Assembly: GCF_019042275.1 (NCBI RefSeq)
Contig: NZ_JAHQCW010000004.1
Coordinates: 124,001-188,000, forward strand
Reading direction: 5' to 3'
Source: Diplocloster agilis
GTDB taxonomy: Bacteria > Bacillota > Clostridia > Lachnospirales > Lachnospiraceae
Length of the DNA: 64,000 nt
A program made the translations under genes and the position numbers. Positions 8,486 to 16,738 of this stretch are shown piece after piece; position 1 is the first letter of the stretch; the number at the start of each line of letters is the position of its first letter. The notes beneath the pieces are model-generated. The model did not search any database. It was not told where the DNA came from and was given only the letters and a program-made list of their open reading frames with translations.

Positions 8486-9556
8486 CTACTTTTCGATGGG
8501 GTTCTCTGCCAGATATGCTTCAATGTTTGTCGCATCAACATACTGTACATGATCATCCTTGTATTCCTTCTCACCTTCATACTCACCCATGAATACCTTA
8601 AGTCCCATCTCCGTCATAGACCTGCCATTGTCCTTCGGGCTGAATCCAACGGCGCAATCCAGGGTACCGTCTTGAATACGGATCAGAGCTTCATTGGTAA
8701 TATCAAAAGATACTACCCACGTAGTTTCTTTCTTCTGCGCACCTATCAGCGCATTTGCTACGCCAAGGGCTTCGGCCGTATTGCCGGTCACTACGATATT
8801 GATTTCCGGATGGGCCTGAATCCAGTCTTCCATGATAGACTGGGATTTTTCAGCATCCCAATCGCCGTATGCATCCGCTTCAACGATAATATGTTCCGGA
8901 TCTTCCTCTGCCCAGCGTTTTACAAAATCCCCCCGCTCCAGCTGATAAGTCTGGGCCGCAGCGCCATACACAATCCCTACATGCAGCGCTTCTGCTTTCC
9001 CGTCATCCAGAAGAGCCTGCATCCAGTTTCTCATAAACTCTCCCTGAAGGGGTTCATTACAAAAATCAAGAGAAATACTGCAGCTGTCCAGTTGGTCCAT
9101 TTTACGGGTGTCGACAACCGTCAGCCCCGCATCATAGGCCGCCTTCATAGCCGGAAGAGATCCGCTGGTGTCTACGCTTGAGAACATCAGAATGTCGTAA
9201 CCGTTTTGAATGATCGTCTCAACATCGCTGATTTGTTTCTCCACATCAGAAGCCGCGTTGAAGTAATCGATGGACGCCGTATATCCGCTCTGGCTGTTAT
9301 TAAACGCAGCGATTGCCTCGTCTACCCCTTCCATCTGCGCTACCATCCCCTCCGTAAGAGAGTCCATGGAGTACGCGATGCGAAGAGCCTTGGCGTCTGT
9401 ACCGGCTGAGTTCTCTGCAGTCGCTGCCGGCTCCTGATTTTTTTCTGTTTGGTTTGCGTTTTCAGATGCAGCTTTGCCGCAGCCGGCCAGACCAAATAAC
9501 ATAGTTCCAACGATCATCCATGACAATGCTTTTTTTAAAGTTTTTGCTTTTTCCAT
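8486..9556 (-). CDS. Periplasmic-type sugar-binding lipoprotein of the ABC importer
   Basis: This 356-residue protein carries a lipoprotein signal ending in LAGC (Cys about residue 26), then an Ala/Glu/Asn-rich linker and a peripla_BP_4 fold beginning LRIAYSMDSLTEGM. It contains the ribose-binding-protein-like IVVTGNTAEALGVANAL segment. It would be anchored outside the membrane and deliver a monosaccharide or polyol to the permease encoded two genes downstream. A second binding protein of the same class is encoded at 17161-18213 outside the operon. Confidence 0.92.
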   Translation of the reverse strand: MEKAKTLKKALSWMIVGTMLFGLAGCGKAASENANQTEKNQEPAATAENSAGTDAKALRIAYSMDSLTEGMVAQMEGVDEAIAAFNNSQSGYTASIDYFNAASDVEKQISDVETIIQNGYDILMFSSVDTSGSLPAMKAAYDAGLTVVDTRKMDQLDSCSISLDFCNEPLQGEFMRNWMQALLDDGKAEALHVGIVYGAAAQTYQLERGDFVKRWAEEDPEHIIVEADAYGDWDAEKSQSIMEDWIQAHPEINIVVTGNTAEALGVANALIGAQKKETTWVVSFDITNEALIRIQDGTLDCAVGFSPKDNGRSMTEMGLKVFMGEYEGEKEYKDDHVQYVDATNIEAYLAENPIEK

Positions 9557-9612
9557 AGTTTTTTCCCCCTAAGAAATTTGTCATTTACATGATTTCCATC
9601 GCCCCCGGTCCC

Positions 9613-11049
9613 TTAAGGCCGAATTGATATTCTTTTAAAATAGTAATACTCATCCAATGACCATTTTGACTGATCGCAGCTCAAGCCGCTGTCTTTGATT
9701 CCTACATGCGGCAGATTCACATCGCCGAAAGTCGGATTATTGACATAGATCATGCCAAATTCCAGTTCGTCTGAACATTTGCCGATCACCCTGGAATCAT
9801 GGCAGTAAAGATAAGCGGCCAATCCGTAGGTAGTTTTGTTAGAACGCCGGATCACTTCGTCTACATCCTTAAATGTAAATATCGTAAATACCGGTCCGAA
9901 CATTTCCTCAGAAAATACACGCATATCATCCGTACAGTGGTCAATAATAGTTGCTTCGATAAAGTTTCCCCGGGGCATATCCGCCGGAATACCGCCTCCG
10001 CAGACGATCCGGGCGCCTTTCTGCCTGGCATCGTCGAATACCCCCAGCAGAAACTCCCTGTGTTCTGATCTTACAAGGGGTCCCATCTGGTTCGAATCCT
10101 TCTCCAAATTCCAACCGACTTTAACCTTTTCCACCCGCTCCTTCAGCATTGCCACTACTTTGTCATGAATATCCTCATGTACAAAGATTCTGTTGATGTT
10201 GGAACAGCCCTGACCGCATGCAGCGGTTTTTCTCGTCACAATGTAATTCAGAGCAGATTCCAGATCCGCATCCGGCATAATGATGCAGGGCGCATTGCCC
10301 CCCAGTTCAAAGGACAAATGTTTGATAGAAGTAGAACTCTGAGCAGAAACCTCAAACCCTGTCTTGCTGGAGCCAATCAGTCCGATCAGCCGCGGAATCC
10401 TGGATTCATTTAAGGTCTTTCCGACCGTGCCCGCAGGGCCGGCGACAATATTCAGCACGCCCTTGGGAAATCCGATCCTGTGGCAGATTTCACCGATATA
10501 TAACGTCGCCAGCGGAGTTGCGCTCGAGGGCTTCAATATCAGCGTACAGCCGGAAGCCAGTGCCGGTCCGATCTTGGCGCCCCCCAATGAAATCGGATGA
10601 TTCCAGGGAATATGTCCAACCGTCACCCCCACAGGGGTATGATCGATCACATGATAACAATCACCGTGCTTTACATTGTAATCAGGCAGCACGAGACCAT
10701 ATTTGCGTTTTGCCTCCTCCGCGAAGAAGTTAACTACTTTAATAAGATACCCCACCTCATTATATGCTTCTGTCCATGTCAGACCGACTTCCGTTGCGAG
10801 CAGCTCCGTCAGTTTGTCATGTTCCTCCTCAAACGCCGCCGTCAGCTTTGCGATCCAGCTGTTTCTTTCATTGATGCTCATCCCGGACCAGATTTTAAAT
10901 GCTTCTGCCGATGTCGTAAGCGCCTCTTCCGTCTGTTCCACGGAAGCTGCATTCATCACCGCGATCACTTCATCTGTCGCCGGAGATACGATCTTCATTT
11001 CTTTTCCCTGTCCTTCAACCAATTCCCCGTTAATATACTGTTTAAACAT
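9613..11049 (-). CDS. NAD(P)-dependent aldehyde dehydrogenase family protein
   Basis: This protein of about 478 residues follows the standard aldehyde dehydrogenase plan: HIPWNHPISLG (catalytic Asn in PWN), LKPSSATPLATL, GSSKTGFEVS, the general base Glu in FELGGNAP, and the catalytic Cys in CGQGCSNINR. Near the end are EEMFGPVFTIFTF and IYVNNPTFGDVNLPHVGIKDSG. It oxidises an aldehyde to an acid. A free aldehyde such as glycolaldehyde or lactaldehyde from the aldolase, or an aldehyde from the glycyl radical enzyme, is the obvious candidate, but this is inference. I chose the ATG at 11049 over an upstream TTG at 11067. The M24 gene stops 22 bases upstream. Confidence 0.92.
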   Translation of the reverse strand: MFKQYINGELVEGQGKEMKIVSPATDEVIAVMNAASVEQTEEALTTSAEAFKIWSGMSINERNSWIAKLTAAFEEEHDKLTELLATEVGLTWTEAYNEVGYLIKVVNFFAEEAKRKYGLVLPDYNVKHGDCYHVIDHTPVGVTVGHIPWNHPISLGGAKIGPALASGCTLILKPSSATPLATLYIGEICHRIGFPKGVLNIVAGPAGTVGKTLNESRIPRLIGLIGSSKTGFEVSAQSSTSIKHLSFELGGNAPCIIMPDADLESALNYIVTRKTAACGQGCSNINRIFVHEDIHDKVVAMLKERVEKVKVGWNLEKDSNQMGPLVRSEHREFLLGVFDDARQKGARIVCGGGIPADMPRGNFIEATIIDHCTDDMRVFSEEMFGPVFTIFTFKDVDEVIRRSNKTTYGLAAYLYCHDSRVIGKCSDELEFGMIYVNNPTFGDVNLPHVGIKDSGLSCDQSKWSLDEYYYFKRISIRP

Positions 11050-11071
11050 ATCCGCACCACACTCCAATCGT

Positions 11072-11809
11072 TTACTTGATGATAAAGTATTCTAAATCTT
11101 TCGGATAATCGAACAGATTAAGCAGACCCTTTTCTGTCATCAGATAATTATCTTCTACCCGAACCCCCAGCACTCCCTTTTCCTGAATGCCCGGTTCAAG
11201 CGCCAGTACCATGCCGTCTTCTACCGTTTCCTTTCCATCCTTGCGAAAATCAGGAACGATACACGCAGCGTCCGTATGTATCCGATGGCCCACATGGCCC
11301 CAAAGATAACCCTCATATCCGCTGCTGCTGTATGTCTGATCCGCTAACGCGAACAGTTCGGCTCCGGTGATGCCGGGTTTCAGCGCTTTTTCCAATTCAC
11401 TGATCACATTCAGGGTCGCATCGTACATTCTGCGGGCCGTATCGCTTACAGTACCCATGAAAAAGGTCCGGCAAACATCTACCCAATGTCCGTTATATCG
11501 GAACCATATATCCAGGAATACCGGTTGGCCGTATTCCAGTTTATTCTCAGATTCATGAAGGATATCGGGCAATGCGGTTCTCGGTCCTGAAGAAAATACA
11601 TAGGAATAATCTATCACCCTGCCTTCAGGCATCGTCATCGCTTTATCAATATACTCTTTCAGTTCTATTTCACTCATACCGACACGCGCGTTTTCCCGAA
11701 TCGCTTCAAATGCTTTGCCGCAATAAGCAAGGCCTTCCAGAATGGCATCCGCCGTTTCCTGTCCCAGTTTGTCCGCTGTCACTTGTCTGTAGACTTCCCT
11801 CAACAACAT
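11072..11809 (-). CDS. Small M24-family (creatinase/methionine aminopeptidase fold) protein
   Basis: The start at 11809 has GGAGAGGAAGA directly upstream. The longer open frame to 11974 would overlap the RpiB gene. The 245-residue product is a bare pita-bread domain without the N-terminal creatinase domain. All five metal ligands are recognisable: Asp in FLDIWFR, Asp in HWVDVCRTFF, His in HVGHRIHTD, Glu in ALEPGIQ and Glu in VRVEDNYL. M24 proteins include Xaa-Pro peptidases, creatinase, ectoine hydrolase and DddP-type lyases, so a peptidase role is not assured. In a sugar operon a hydrolase or lyase acting on a small non-peptide substrate is plausible. This is one of the odd members of the cluster. 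Confidence 0.85.
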   Translation of the reverse strand: MLLREVYRQVTADKLGQETADAILEGLAYCGKAFEAIRENARVGMSEIELKEYIDKAMTMPEGRVIDYSYVFSSGPRTALPDILHESENKLEYGQPVFLDIWFRYNGHWVDVCRTFFMGTVSDTARRMYDATLNVISELEKALKPGITGAELFALADQTYSSSGYEGYLWGHVGHRIHTDAACIVPDFRKDGKETVEDGMVLALEPGIQEKGVLGVRVEDNYLMTEKGLLNLFDYPKDLEYFIIK

Positions 11810-11822
11810 TCTTCCTCTCCGA

Positions 11823-12329
11823 TTATGCATAATATTTGGTATATGCAGTTCTTTCGATCTCCCCAAGACGCTCGATTGCTTCCACCAGGCCGTCATGCTC
11901 ACTGGCGGGGAAACCTTCCAGAAAATCCGTCTCAATAAACGTATCCGCCATAGCCTTCGCCAGTTCCGGCGCAACTATATTAGCGCCCAGTGCCAGTACA
12001 TTGGCATTATTAATCTGTCTGGCAAGCTTCGCCGTGTGGATCGATTCACAAATCGAGCAGTATATGCCGGGAATTCTGTTTGCCGCCATACATACGCCCA
12101 TACCGGTCCCGCAGATTACGATTCCAAATTCCGCCGCCCCATCGCGAACCGCTTCCGCCGCTTTCGCCCCCGCGTCATAATAGCTTACCGGGTTTTCCGG
12201 GTCGGTAGTTCCGACATCGATAATCTCATACCCCTTCCCGCTATAATACTTTTTCAGTATCTCCTTTAGTCCATACCCCGAGAGTTCAGATGCCATGACA
12301 AATTTTTTGTTTTCAAAATGTTTCTTCAT
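11823..12329 (-). CDS. RpiB/LacA/LacB-family sugar-phosphate isomerase (copy 2)
   Basis: This 168-residue protein has the RpiB fold with catalytic Cys73 in CGTGMG, the NNANVLALGANIVAPE stretch and an extended C-terminus ending near YTKYYA. Its N-terminal loop reads ASELSGYGLKE, different from both classical RpiB and copy 1, so the two copies probably act on different substrates. It is placed between the glycyl radical enzyme (12 bases upstream) and the M24 gene (13 bases downstream), all on one strand. Likely reaction: aldose-phosphate/ketose-phosphate isomerisation. Confidence 0.87.
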   Translation of the reverse strand: MKKHFENKKFVMASELSGYGLKEILKKYYSGKGYEIIDVGTTDPENPVSYYDAGAKAAEAVRDGAAEFGIVICGTGMGVCMAANRIPGIYCSICESIHTAKLARQINNANVLALGANIVAPELAKAMADTFIETDFLEGFPASEHDGLVEAIERLGEIERTAYTKYYA

Positions 12330-12341
12330 ACTTATTCTCCT

Positions 12342-14711
12342 TTATTTTCTTAATAATTCTCTTTCTATCAGCTCATCCTGCAGGCTCTTATCCAGGCCAA
12401 CAAAAAATGAACTCCAACCTGTAACACGAATCACCAGAGCGCGATGTTTTTCCGGATTCTCCTGGGCTTCCTTCAATTCTTCTGCTGAAACCACATTAAA
12501 CTGTATCTCCTGACCATCCCGTTCAAAATAGGTTTTGATCACAGCAGCCACATTATCGATACCCCTATCCGTACTCAGCATATTATCGCTTAACCATGCG
12601 GTAATCACCGTTCCGTTGCTGGCGCCGTAATAGTCCAGCTTGCTGGCGGAATTTACGATAGAAGTGAATGCCGCGGTATTGCGGTTGCTGACCGGCGACA
12701 GCCCCGCCGGGAAGGCCTCCCCCGCTCTGCGCCCGTCCGGCGTCGCTCCGAGAGCATTGCCAAAAGTAACATGACTGGGGCCCGGAAAAGAGCCGGCATG
12801 GAAGATTCCCCCACGCGCATTCCGATAGCGGCCCATCTGGTCTGTAAATGCTTTGAGCGCAAAGCGCACCAGATAATCAGGCTCATCGATGTCATTACCG
12901 TATTTCGGCAGGTTCAGCAAATATTGTCTGAATTCCTCGTGCCCGGCATAATTCGAATCAACAATCTCCAACAGCTCCCCCATGGATATTTTTTTCTCAT
13001 CGAATACCGCTATCTTTATGGCTTCCAGCCCGTCACCCACAGAAGCCTGCCCTGTGGTCTGAGGCGCCGCCCAGTTATATTTTGCCCCTCCGGCCGTCAC
13101 ATCTGTTCCGCTGTCGATACATCCTGTGTGAAGAGAAGACATGAGAGGTACCGGACAGCAATCGGCCTGCCCAATTTCAATGGCATTTTCTGCAGTAATC
13201 TCCAGTTTTGCAAAATGAGCCACGGTGTCGGCATATGCCTTTTTCACCTCTTCAAACGAATGGAAGTCCTCTGCTTTTCCAACCTTTATACCAATCTGTC
13301 TGCCCGTTTTGGTGTCTGCGCCGTCGTGGAGAGACAGCATAAAGCATTTTGGAAGATTGAATTTTCCGGCAGAGCAGCTCGCCCAGGATCTATAGGCCGG
13401 AGCCGGCTCCACGCAGCCTACTATTCCATAATTCCGCGCATCCTTAAGGCTTGCCCCCCGGTTCATCAATGCCGGGATATGGATCTTATCATTAAAGAAG
13501 GAAGGAATGCCGCCGCCCATCCGGTTCACCCTCAAAGCTTCCTTCAGGAGTTCGTAAGGTGTCTTTGCGTGAACCCGCATACAGATGGAAGGCTGGTGGA
13601 GGTGAATGGATTCATGGGTCTTTATAATCAGATAACTCATATCGCTGGTTACATCCCTGCCCTCGTCATCTACCCCTCCGATGGTCAAAGCCTGGCGGGA
13701 CATGAACGGTTCTTTCGCATCCGGAAGCATGATATTACTTTCATTGAATTTTAACCACATGCACTCCATCAGCTCTTCCGCCTGATCCCACGTCAGCCTT
13801 CCGGCTGCAATGTCCTTTTCCAGATAAGGCGCCAGCTCCATATCAAAACGTCCCATTGAAATGGAGATACCGCAGGTTTCCAGACGTACCGCGACATGGC
13901 AGAACCAAACTGCCTGCAGCGCCTCATGGAAAGTTTCCGCCGGTTCTGCGGGTACTTTTCGGCAGATTCTCGCGATCTCCATCAGTTCCTTCTTTCTCTT
14001 CTGATCGGTCTCCTCCTTTGCCTGGCGCTCTGCTTCATCCGCATAATTCCCGGCCCAGACAGGCAGAGCTTCCAGCTCCGCTTTTGCCGCTTTATACCAG
14101 AAATATTTTTTCTGGTCTTCTGCATCCGCCAGATTCAGCAGGTCTATTTTTTTGTCAATATCCTGTACAAGCCCCTTCGTTCCCCTTCTCATAACCTCAT
14201 AATAATTCGGTTGTGTGTGCGCCGCATTGAACATTGTTCCGCTGGAATACGTGAACATCAGCTCATTTGCAGCTTTCTGGGACTCTATAGGGATGAGCGA
14301 AAAAATGTGTTCATTCATGGTACGGCCTTTCCAGTAAGGCTCGATTACTTCCAGAAACTCTTTCTTATCCGTCTCATCCATCGTGTATTTACTGTATTTC
14401 AATCGTTCTGATAGATCATTGATTTCGTCCTTCAGAATAAAGGTATTATATTCCGGGTAAACCTGAACCGACCCCTGTAACCGCCCCTCTGCACCAACGA
14501 TCAATTCGTTGGGCCTTACGACTGCAGGCAGTTTTTTAAATACTTCCGCCATGGAGCCGCCTCTTTTCATAACGACCGGCTCACTTTCATGGGTTTTGTA
14601 ATAATCTGTTACAATTCGTGCGCGATCCATATCAACGGTCGGGATTGTATCCAGCAGCCTGTCATATATTTCCCGCACTCTGGGCCTTTTTTTTACTGTC
14701 ATATCAATCAT
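12342..14711 (-). CDS. Glycyl radical enzyme, dehydratase/lyase branch, substrate unassigned
   Basis: This 789-residue protein is a pyruvate-formate-lyase-fold radical enzyme. The active-site Cys is in YGIVGCVEP (about residue 431). The CxEP form, with its neighbouring Glu, is typical of the dehydratase, C-N and C-S lyase branch rather than of PFL itself. The C-terminal radical Gly is in VIRVTGWSS (about residue 764), with Trp where most family members have Tyr. The start at 14711 follows AAAGGAGG by 9 bases. The dedicated activase gene is immediately upstream. The enzyme is oxygen-sensitive by nature, so the operon works in anaerobiosis. The residues after GCVEP (APAYRSWASC) do not match the glycerol dehydratase, choline lyase or hydroxyproline dehydratase motifs I know. 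Confidence 0.92.
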   Translation of the reverse strand: MIDMTVKKRPRVREIYDRLLDTIPTVDMDRARIVTDYYKTHESEPVVMKRGGSMAEVFKKLPAVVRPNELIVGAEGRLQGSVQVYPEYNTFILKDEINDLSERLKYSKYTMDETDKKEFLEVIEPYWKGRTMNEHIFSLIPIESQKAANELMFTYSSGTMFNAAHTQPNYYEVMRRGTKGLVQDIDKKIDLLNLADAEDQKKYFWYKAAKAELEALPVWAGNYADEAERQAKEETDQKRKKELMEIARICRKVPAEPAETFHEALQAVWFCHVAVRLETCGISISMGRFDMELAPYLEKDIAAGRLTWDQAEELMECMWLKFNESNIMLPDAKEPFMSRQALTIGGVDDEGRDVTSDMSYLIIKTHESIHLHQPSICMRVHAKTPYELLKEALRVNRMGGGIPSFFNDKIHIPALMNRGASLKDARNYGIVGCVEPAPAYRSWASCSAGKFNLPKCFMLSLHDGADTKTGRQIGIKVGKAEDFHSFEEVKKAYADTVAHFAKLEITAENAIEIGQADCCPVPLMSSLHTGCIDSGTDVTAGGAKYNWAAPQTTGQASVGDGLEAIKIAVFDEKKISMGELLEIVDSNYAGHEEFRQYLLNLPKYGNDIDEPDYLVRFALKAFTDQMGRYRNARGGIFHAGSFPGPSHVTFGNALGATPDGRRAGEAFPAGLSPVSNRNTAAFTSIVNSASKLDYYGASNGTVITAWLSDNMLSTDRGIDNVAAVIKTYFERDGQEIQFNVVSAEELKEAQENPEKHRALVIRVTGWSSFFVGLDKSLQDELIERELLRK

Positions 14712-14726
14712 TTTATATGGCCTCCT

Positions 14727-15650
14727 TTATCCGCCGATTTGTACCGGGAATCCCATATGTTCTAATAATGTTCCAAATTGAGAGATTTCTTCATCCGTCA
14801 AACATTCCAGATCATTCAGATCATAAAATCCTTTTATCCAGTCGTATTTGGCCTTTGCCATATTGTGATATGGCAATAATTCTATATGGACCGGTTTGCG
14901 CAGCCCTCTCAGGAATTCACCCGTAGCGGTGATATTTGCTAAGGTCGCATTATAGTGTGGAATCAGAGGAATCCGGATCAAATAGGGAACACCTGACTCC
15001 GCTACCACCTTCAGGTTTTCCAGTATTTTTTCATTGGGTACGCCGGTGAATTTTTTATGTAGAGATGAATCCATCGCTTTCAGGTCATACATTACGAGAT
15101 CTGTGTAGGCAAGCACTTCCTGCAAATGCGAAGTCTTTGCAAAACCGCAGGTATCAAGCGCAGTATGGATGCCATCGGTCCGGCATAATCTGAATATTTC
15201 CTTCACGAATTTCCATTGCATCAGTGGTTCACCGCCGCTGGCCGTCACTCCGCCGTTGGAATTCCGATAGAAATTTTTATTCTTTGCAGCCTCCCTATAA
15301 ACGGCTTCGGCTGTCATTGTTTTACCGGACCGTTTCATTGCGCCGGCCGGACATGCTTCTGCGCACAACAATTCATGTCTGCATCTGCCGGAATCCTTCA
15401 CGATCCCTTCCGTCCCCATAGAGAGTGCATCCCTGCCGCAGGCACGGATACAGGCGCCGCAGCGGATACACAGATTGGGAGAATACAGCGACTGCGGCTT
15501 TGGCTCCTGGGATTCCGGATTATGGCACCAGATGCATTGTAACGGACAGCCTTTCAGAAAAATTGCGGTGCGGACTCCGGGCCCGTCTACGACGGCAAAC
15601 TTTTCCAAATCAAATACGATCCCCGTAATGCTTCCTTCCATACTGTTCAC
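14727..15650 (-). CDS. Glycyl radical enzyme activase (radical SAM)
   Basis: This 307-residue protein starts with the radical-SAM cluster motif in FLKGCPLQCIWCHNPES (CX3CX2C). It then carries a ferredoxin-like insert with two cysteine groups, CIRCGACIRAC and CRHELLCAEACP, the usual extra iron-sulfur clusters of the larger activases. A SAM-binding GGEPLMQ motif follows. It generates the glycyl radical on the enzyme encoded 15 bases downstream. It is preceded by a hairpin-containing spacer after the isocitrate-lyase-like gene. Confidence 0.95.
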   Translation of the reverse strand: MNSMEGSITGIVFDLEKFAVVDGPGVRTAIFLKGCPLQCIWCHNPESQEPKPQSLYSPNLCIRCGACIRACGRDALSMGTEGIVKDSGRCRHELLCAEACPAGAMKRSGKTMTAEAVYREAAKNKNFYRNSNGGVTASGGEPLMQWKFVKEIFRLCRTDGIHTALDTCGFAKTSHLQEVLAYTDLVMYDLKAMDSSLHKKFTGVPNEKILENLKVVAESGVPYLIRIPLIPHYNATLANITATGEFLRGLRKPVHIELLPYHNMAKAKYDWIKGFYDLNDLECLTDEEISQFGTLLEHMGFPVQIGG

Positions 15651-15668
15651 CTAAAATTCCGTATTTAT

Positions 15669-15717
15669 CATACGGCTCATAACAGCAATTATGAATTGTC
15701 TGCCTGAGCCGCGTATG
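15669..15717 (-). promoter_or_regulatory. Hairpin in the spacer between the first and second operon genes
   Basis: CATACGGCTCA at 15669-15679 pairs with TGAGCC-GCGTATG at 15705-15717 (two extra bases in one arm), and the loop contains a further small palindrome. No T-run follows on the minus strand, so it is not a clear terminator. A role in mRNA processing, differential stability or attenuation after the first gene is possible. Confidence 0.5.
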
Positions 15718-15762
15718 AATACTATATTTTCGTGTTAGTTCGTTACATATGACCGTTCCTGA

Positions 15763-16653
15763 TTATTTGTTTTTCCGGGCCGCCTCACGCGCATCCTTCG
15801 CAAGCTCCAGGTCACACATCTCGGGTGTGCCGCCGAACTTACGCATCAGATTAATAATATCGCCGCCCGCGTTCACATCAAAATCAGTCTGGCCATTGGC
15901 CATAAGATAATCGAAGCCTTTCTTCAGCGCGATACCCATCAAAGTGATGGACATGCCGGGATAGGTAATGAACTTATAGCCAAAGTTCTGAGCCTGCTCA
16001 ACCGTCAGGTTCGGCATAGTGCCGCCTTCGGAGTTGTTGAAACAGCAGGGTCCGTTAACCAGCTTAGGAGCTCTCTCTGCTTCTTCCATATTATTCGGGA
16101 ATACATATGCAGCGTCTGCGCCTGCATCCAGATACATATTTATCCTTCTTACTCCCTCTTCAAAGCCAAATTCTTTCATGGAATTTGTACGGGCAACGAT
16201 AACAAAATCTTTATCATTCCTTGCGGCTGCCGCTACCTTGATTTTCTCACACATCTCATCCGGGTCGATAAGCGGGTCAACGCCGATGCAGTGGGTTGCA
16301 CGGTGCGGGAACACGCAGTCTTCTAAATGACAGGAAGCAACCCCGGCTCTCTCAAGCTCACGGATGGTCCGCTGTATTTGTACCGTGTCGCCGAAACCAG
16401 GACCGGCGTCAACTTTCAGCGGGACGTCAATCGCCGCAGTGATATATCTGCAGACAGTCAAAAGATCTTCCAGGCAAAGTCTGGGCTCACCAAATCCAAG
16501 CTGGAGACCAAGCGCCGTGCCGCCCAATGCAACCATCGGAAATCCTGCATTCTCAGCCAGCTGTGCGGAAATCGCATCGTGAATTCCGGGATGGACAATA
16601 ATTTTGTCCTGAGCCATCAATTCTCTTAAAACAGTTGTCATGCGTTTTTTCAT
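15763..16653 (-). CDS. Isocitrate lyase/PEP mutase superfamily protein
   Basis: This 296-residue TIM-barrel protein matches the methylisocitrate-lyase/PEP-mutase/oxaloacetate-decarboxylase superfamily: GIHDAISAQLAENAGF near the N-terminus, VDAGPGFGDT near residue 100, HLEDCVFPHR near 130 and IVARTNSM near 170. The catalytic KxCGH loop of true methylisocitrate and isocitrate lyases is replaced by PHRATH, so ordinary lyase chemistry on those substrates is unlikely. Other members act on oxaloacetate, dimethylmalate or phosphonopyruvate. It is the promoter-proximal gene of the long operon. Ribosome site: AAAGGAGAG upstream of the ATG at 16653. Substrate unknown. Confidence 0.88.
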   Translation of the reverse strand: MKKRMTTVLRELMAQDKIIVHPGIHDAISAQLAENAGFPMVALGGTALGLQLGFGEPRLCLEDLLTVCRYITAAIDVPLKVDAGPGFGDTVQIQRTIRELERAGVASCHLEDCVFPHRATHCIGVDPLIDPDEMCEKIKVAAAARNDKDFVIVARTNSMKEFGFEEGVRRINMYLDAGADAAYVFPNNMEEAERAPKLVNGPCCFNNSEGGTMPNLTVEQAQNFGYKFITYPGMSITLMGIALKKGFDYLMANGQTDFDVNAGGDIINLMRKFGGTPEMCDLELAKDAREAARKNK

Positions 16654-16672
16654 TTTCTACCTCTCTCCTTTT

Positions 16673-16685
16673 TGTTTACTAAACA
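16673..16685. promoter_or_regulatory. Palindromic candidate operator in the operon leader
   Basis: TGTTTACTAAACA is a 6-bp inverted repeat around one central base. It lies between the predicted transcription start and the ribosome site of the first operon gene. Related 9-mers TGTTTATTA recur at 16705-16713, 16758-16766 and 16889-16897. Such repeated boxes are consistent with regulator binding. The protein is not identified, and the divergent AraC regulator is one candidate. Confidence 0.4.
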
Positions 16686-16709
16686 TTTGTTATTTTTTCT
16701 TTCATGTTT

Positions 16710-16738
16710 ATTATATGATTATTAGTGATTAATGTCAA
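16710..16738 (-). promoter_or_regulatory. Sigma-A promoter of the long catabolic operon
   Basis: On the minus strand TTGACA (16733-16738) and TATAAT (16710-16715) are separated by exactly 17 bases, a full consensus match. Transcription would start near 16703, about 50 bases before the first gene. Confidence 0.85.

Noticed and set aside
11810-11974. Longer N-terminal extension of the M24 gene
   Set aside because: It would overlap the RpiB gene by about 150 bases, has an Arg/Trp-rich non-family sequence, and a good ribosome site precedes the internal ATG at 11809.
12771-13754. 327-codon plus-strand frame opposite the glycyl radical enzyme
   Set aside because: It is antisense to conserved active-site-containing sequence. 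Composition is Cys/His/Arg-rich and shows no family motif.
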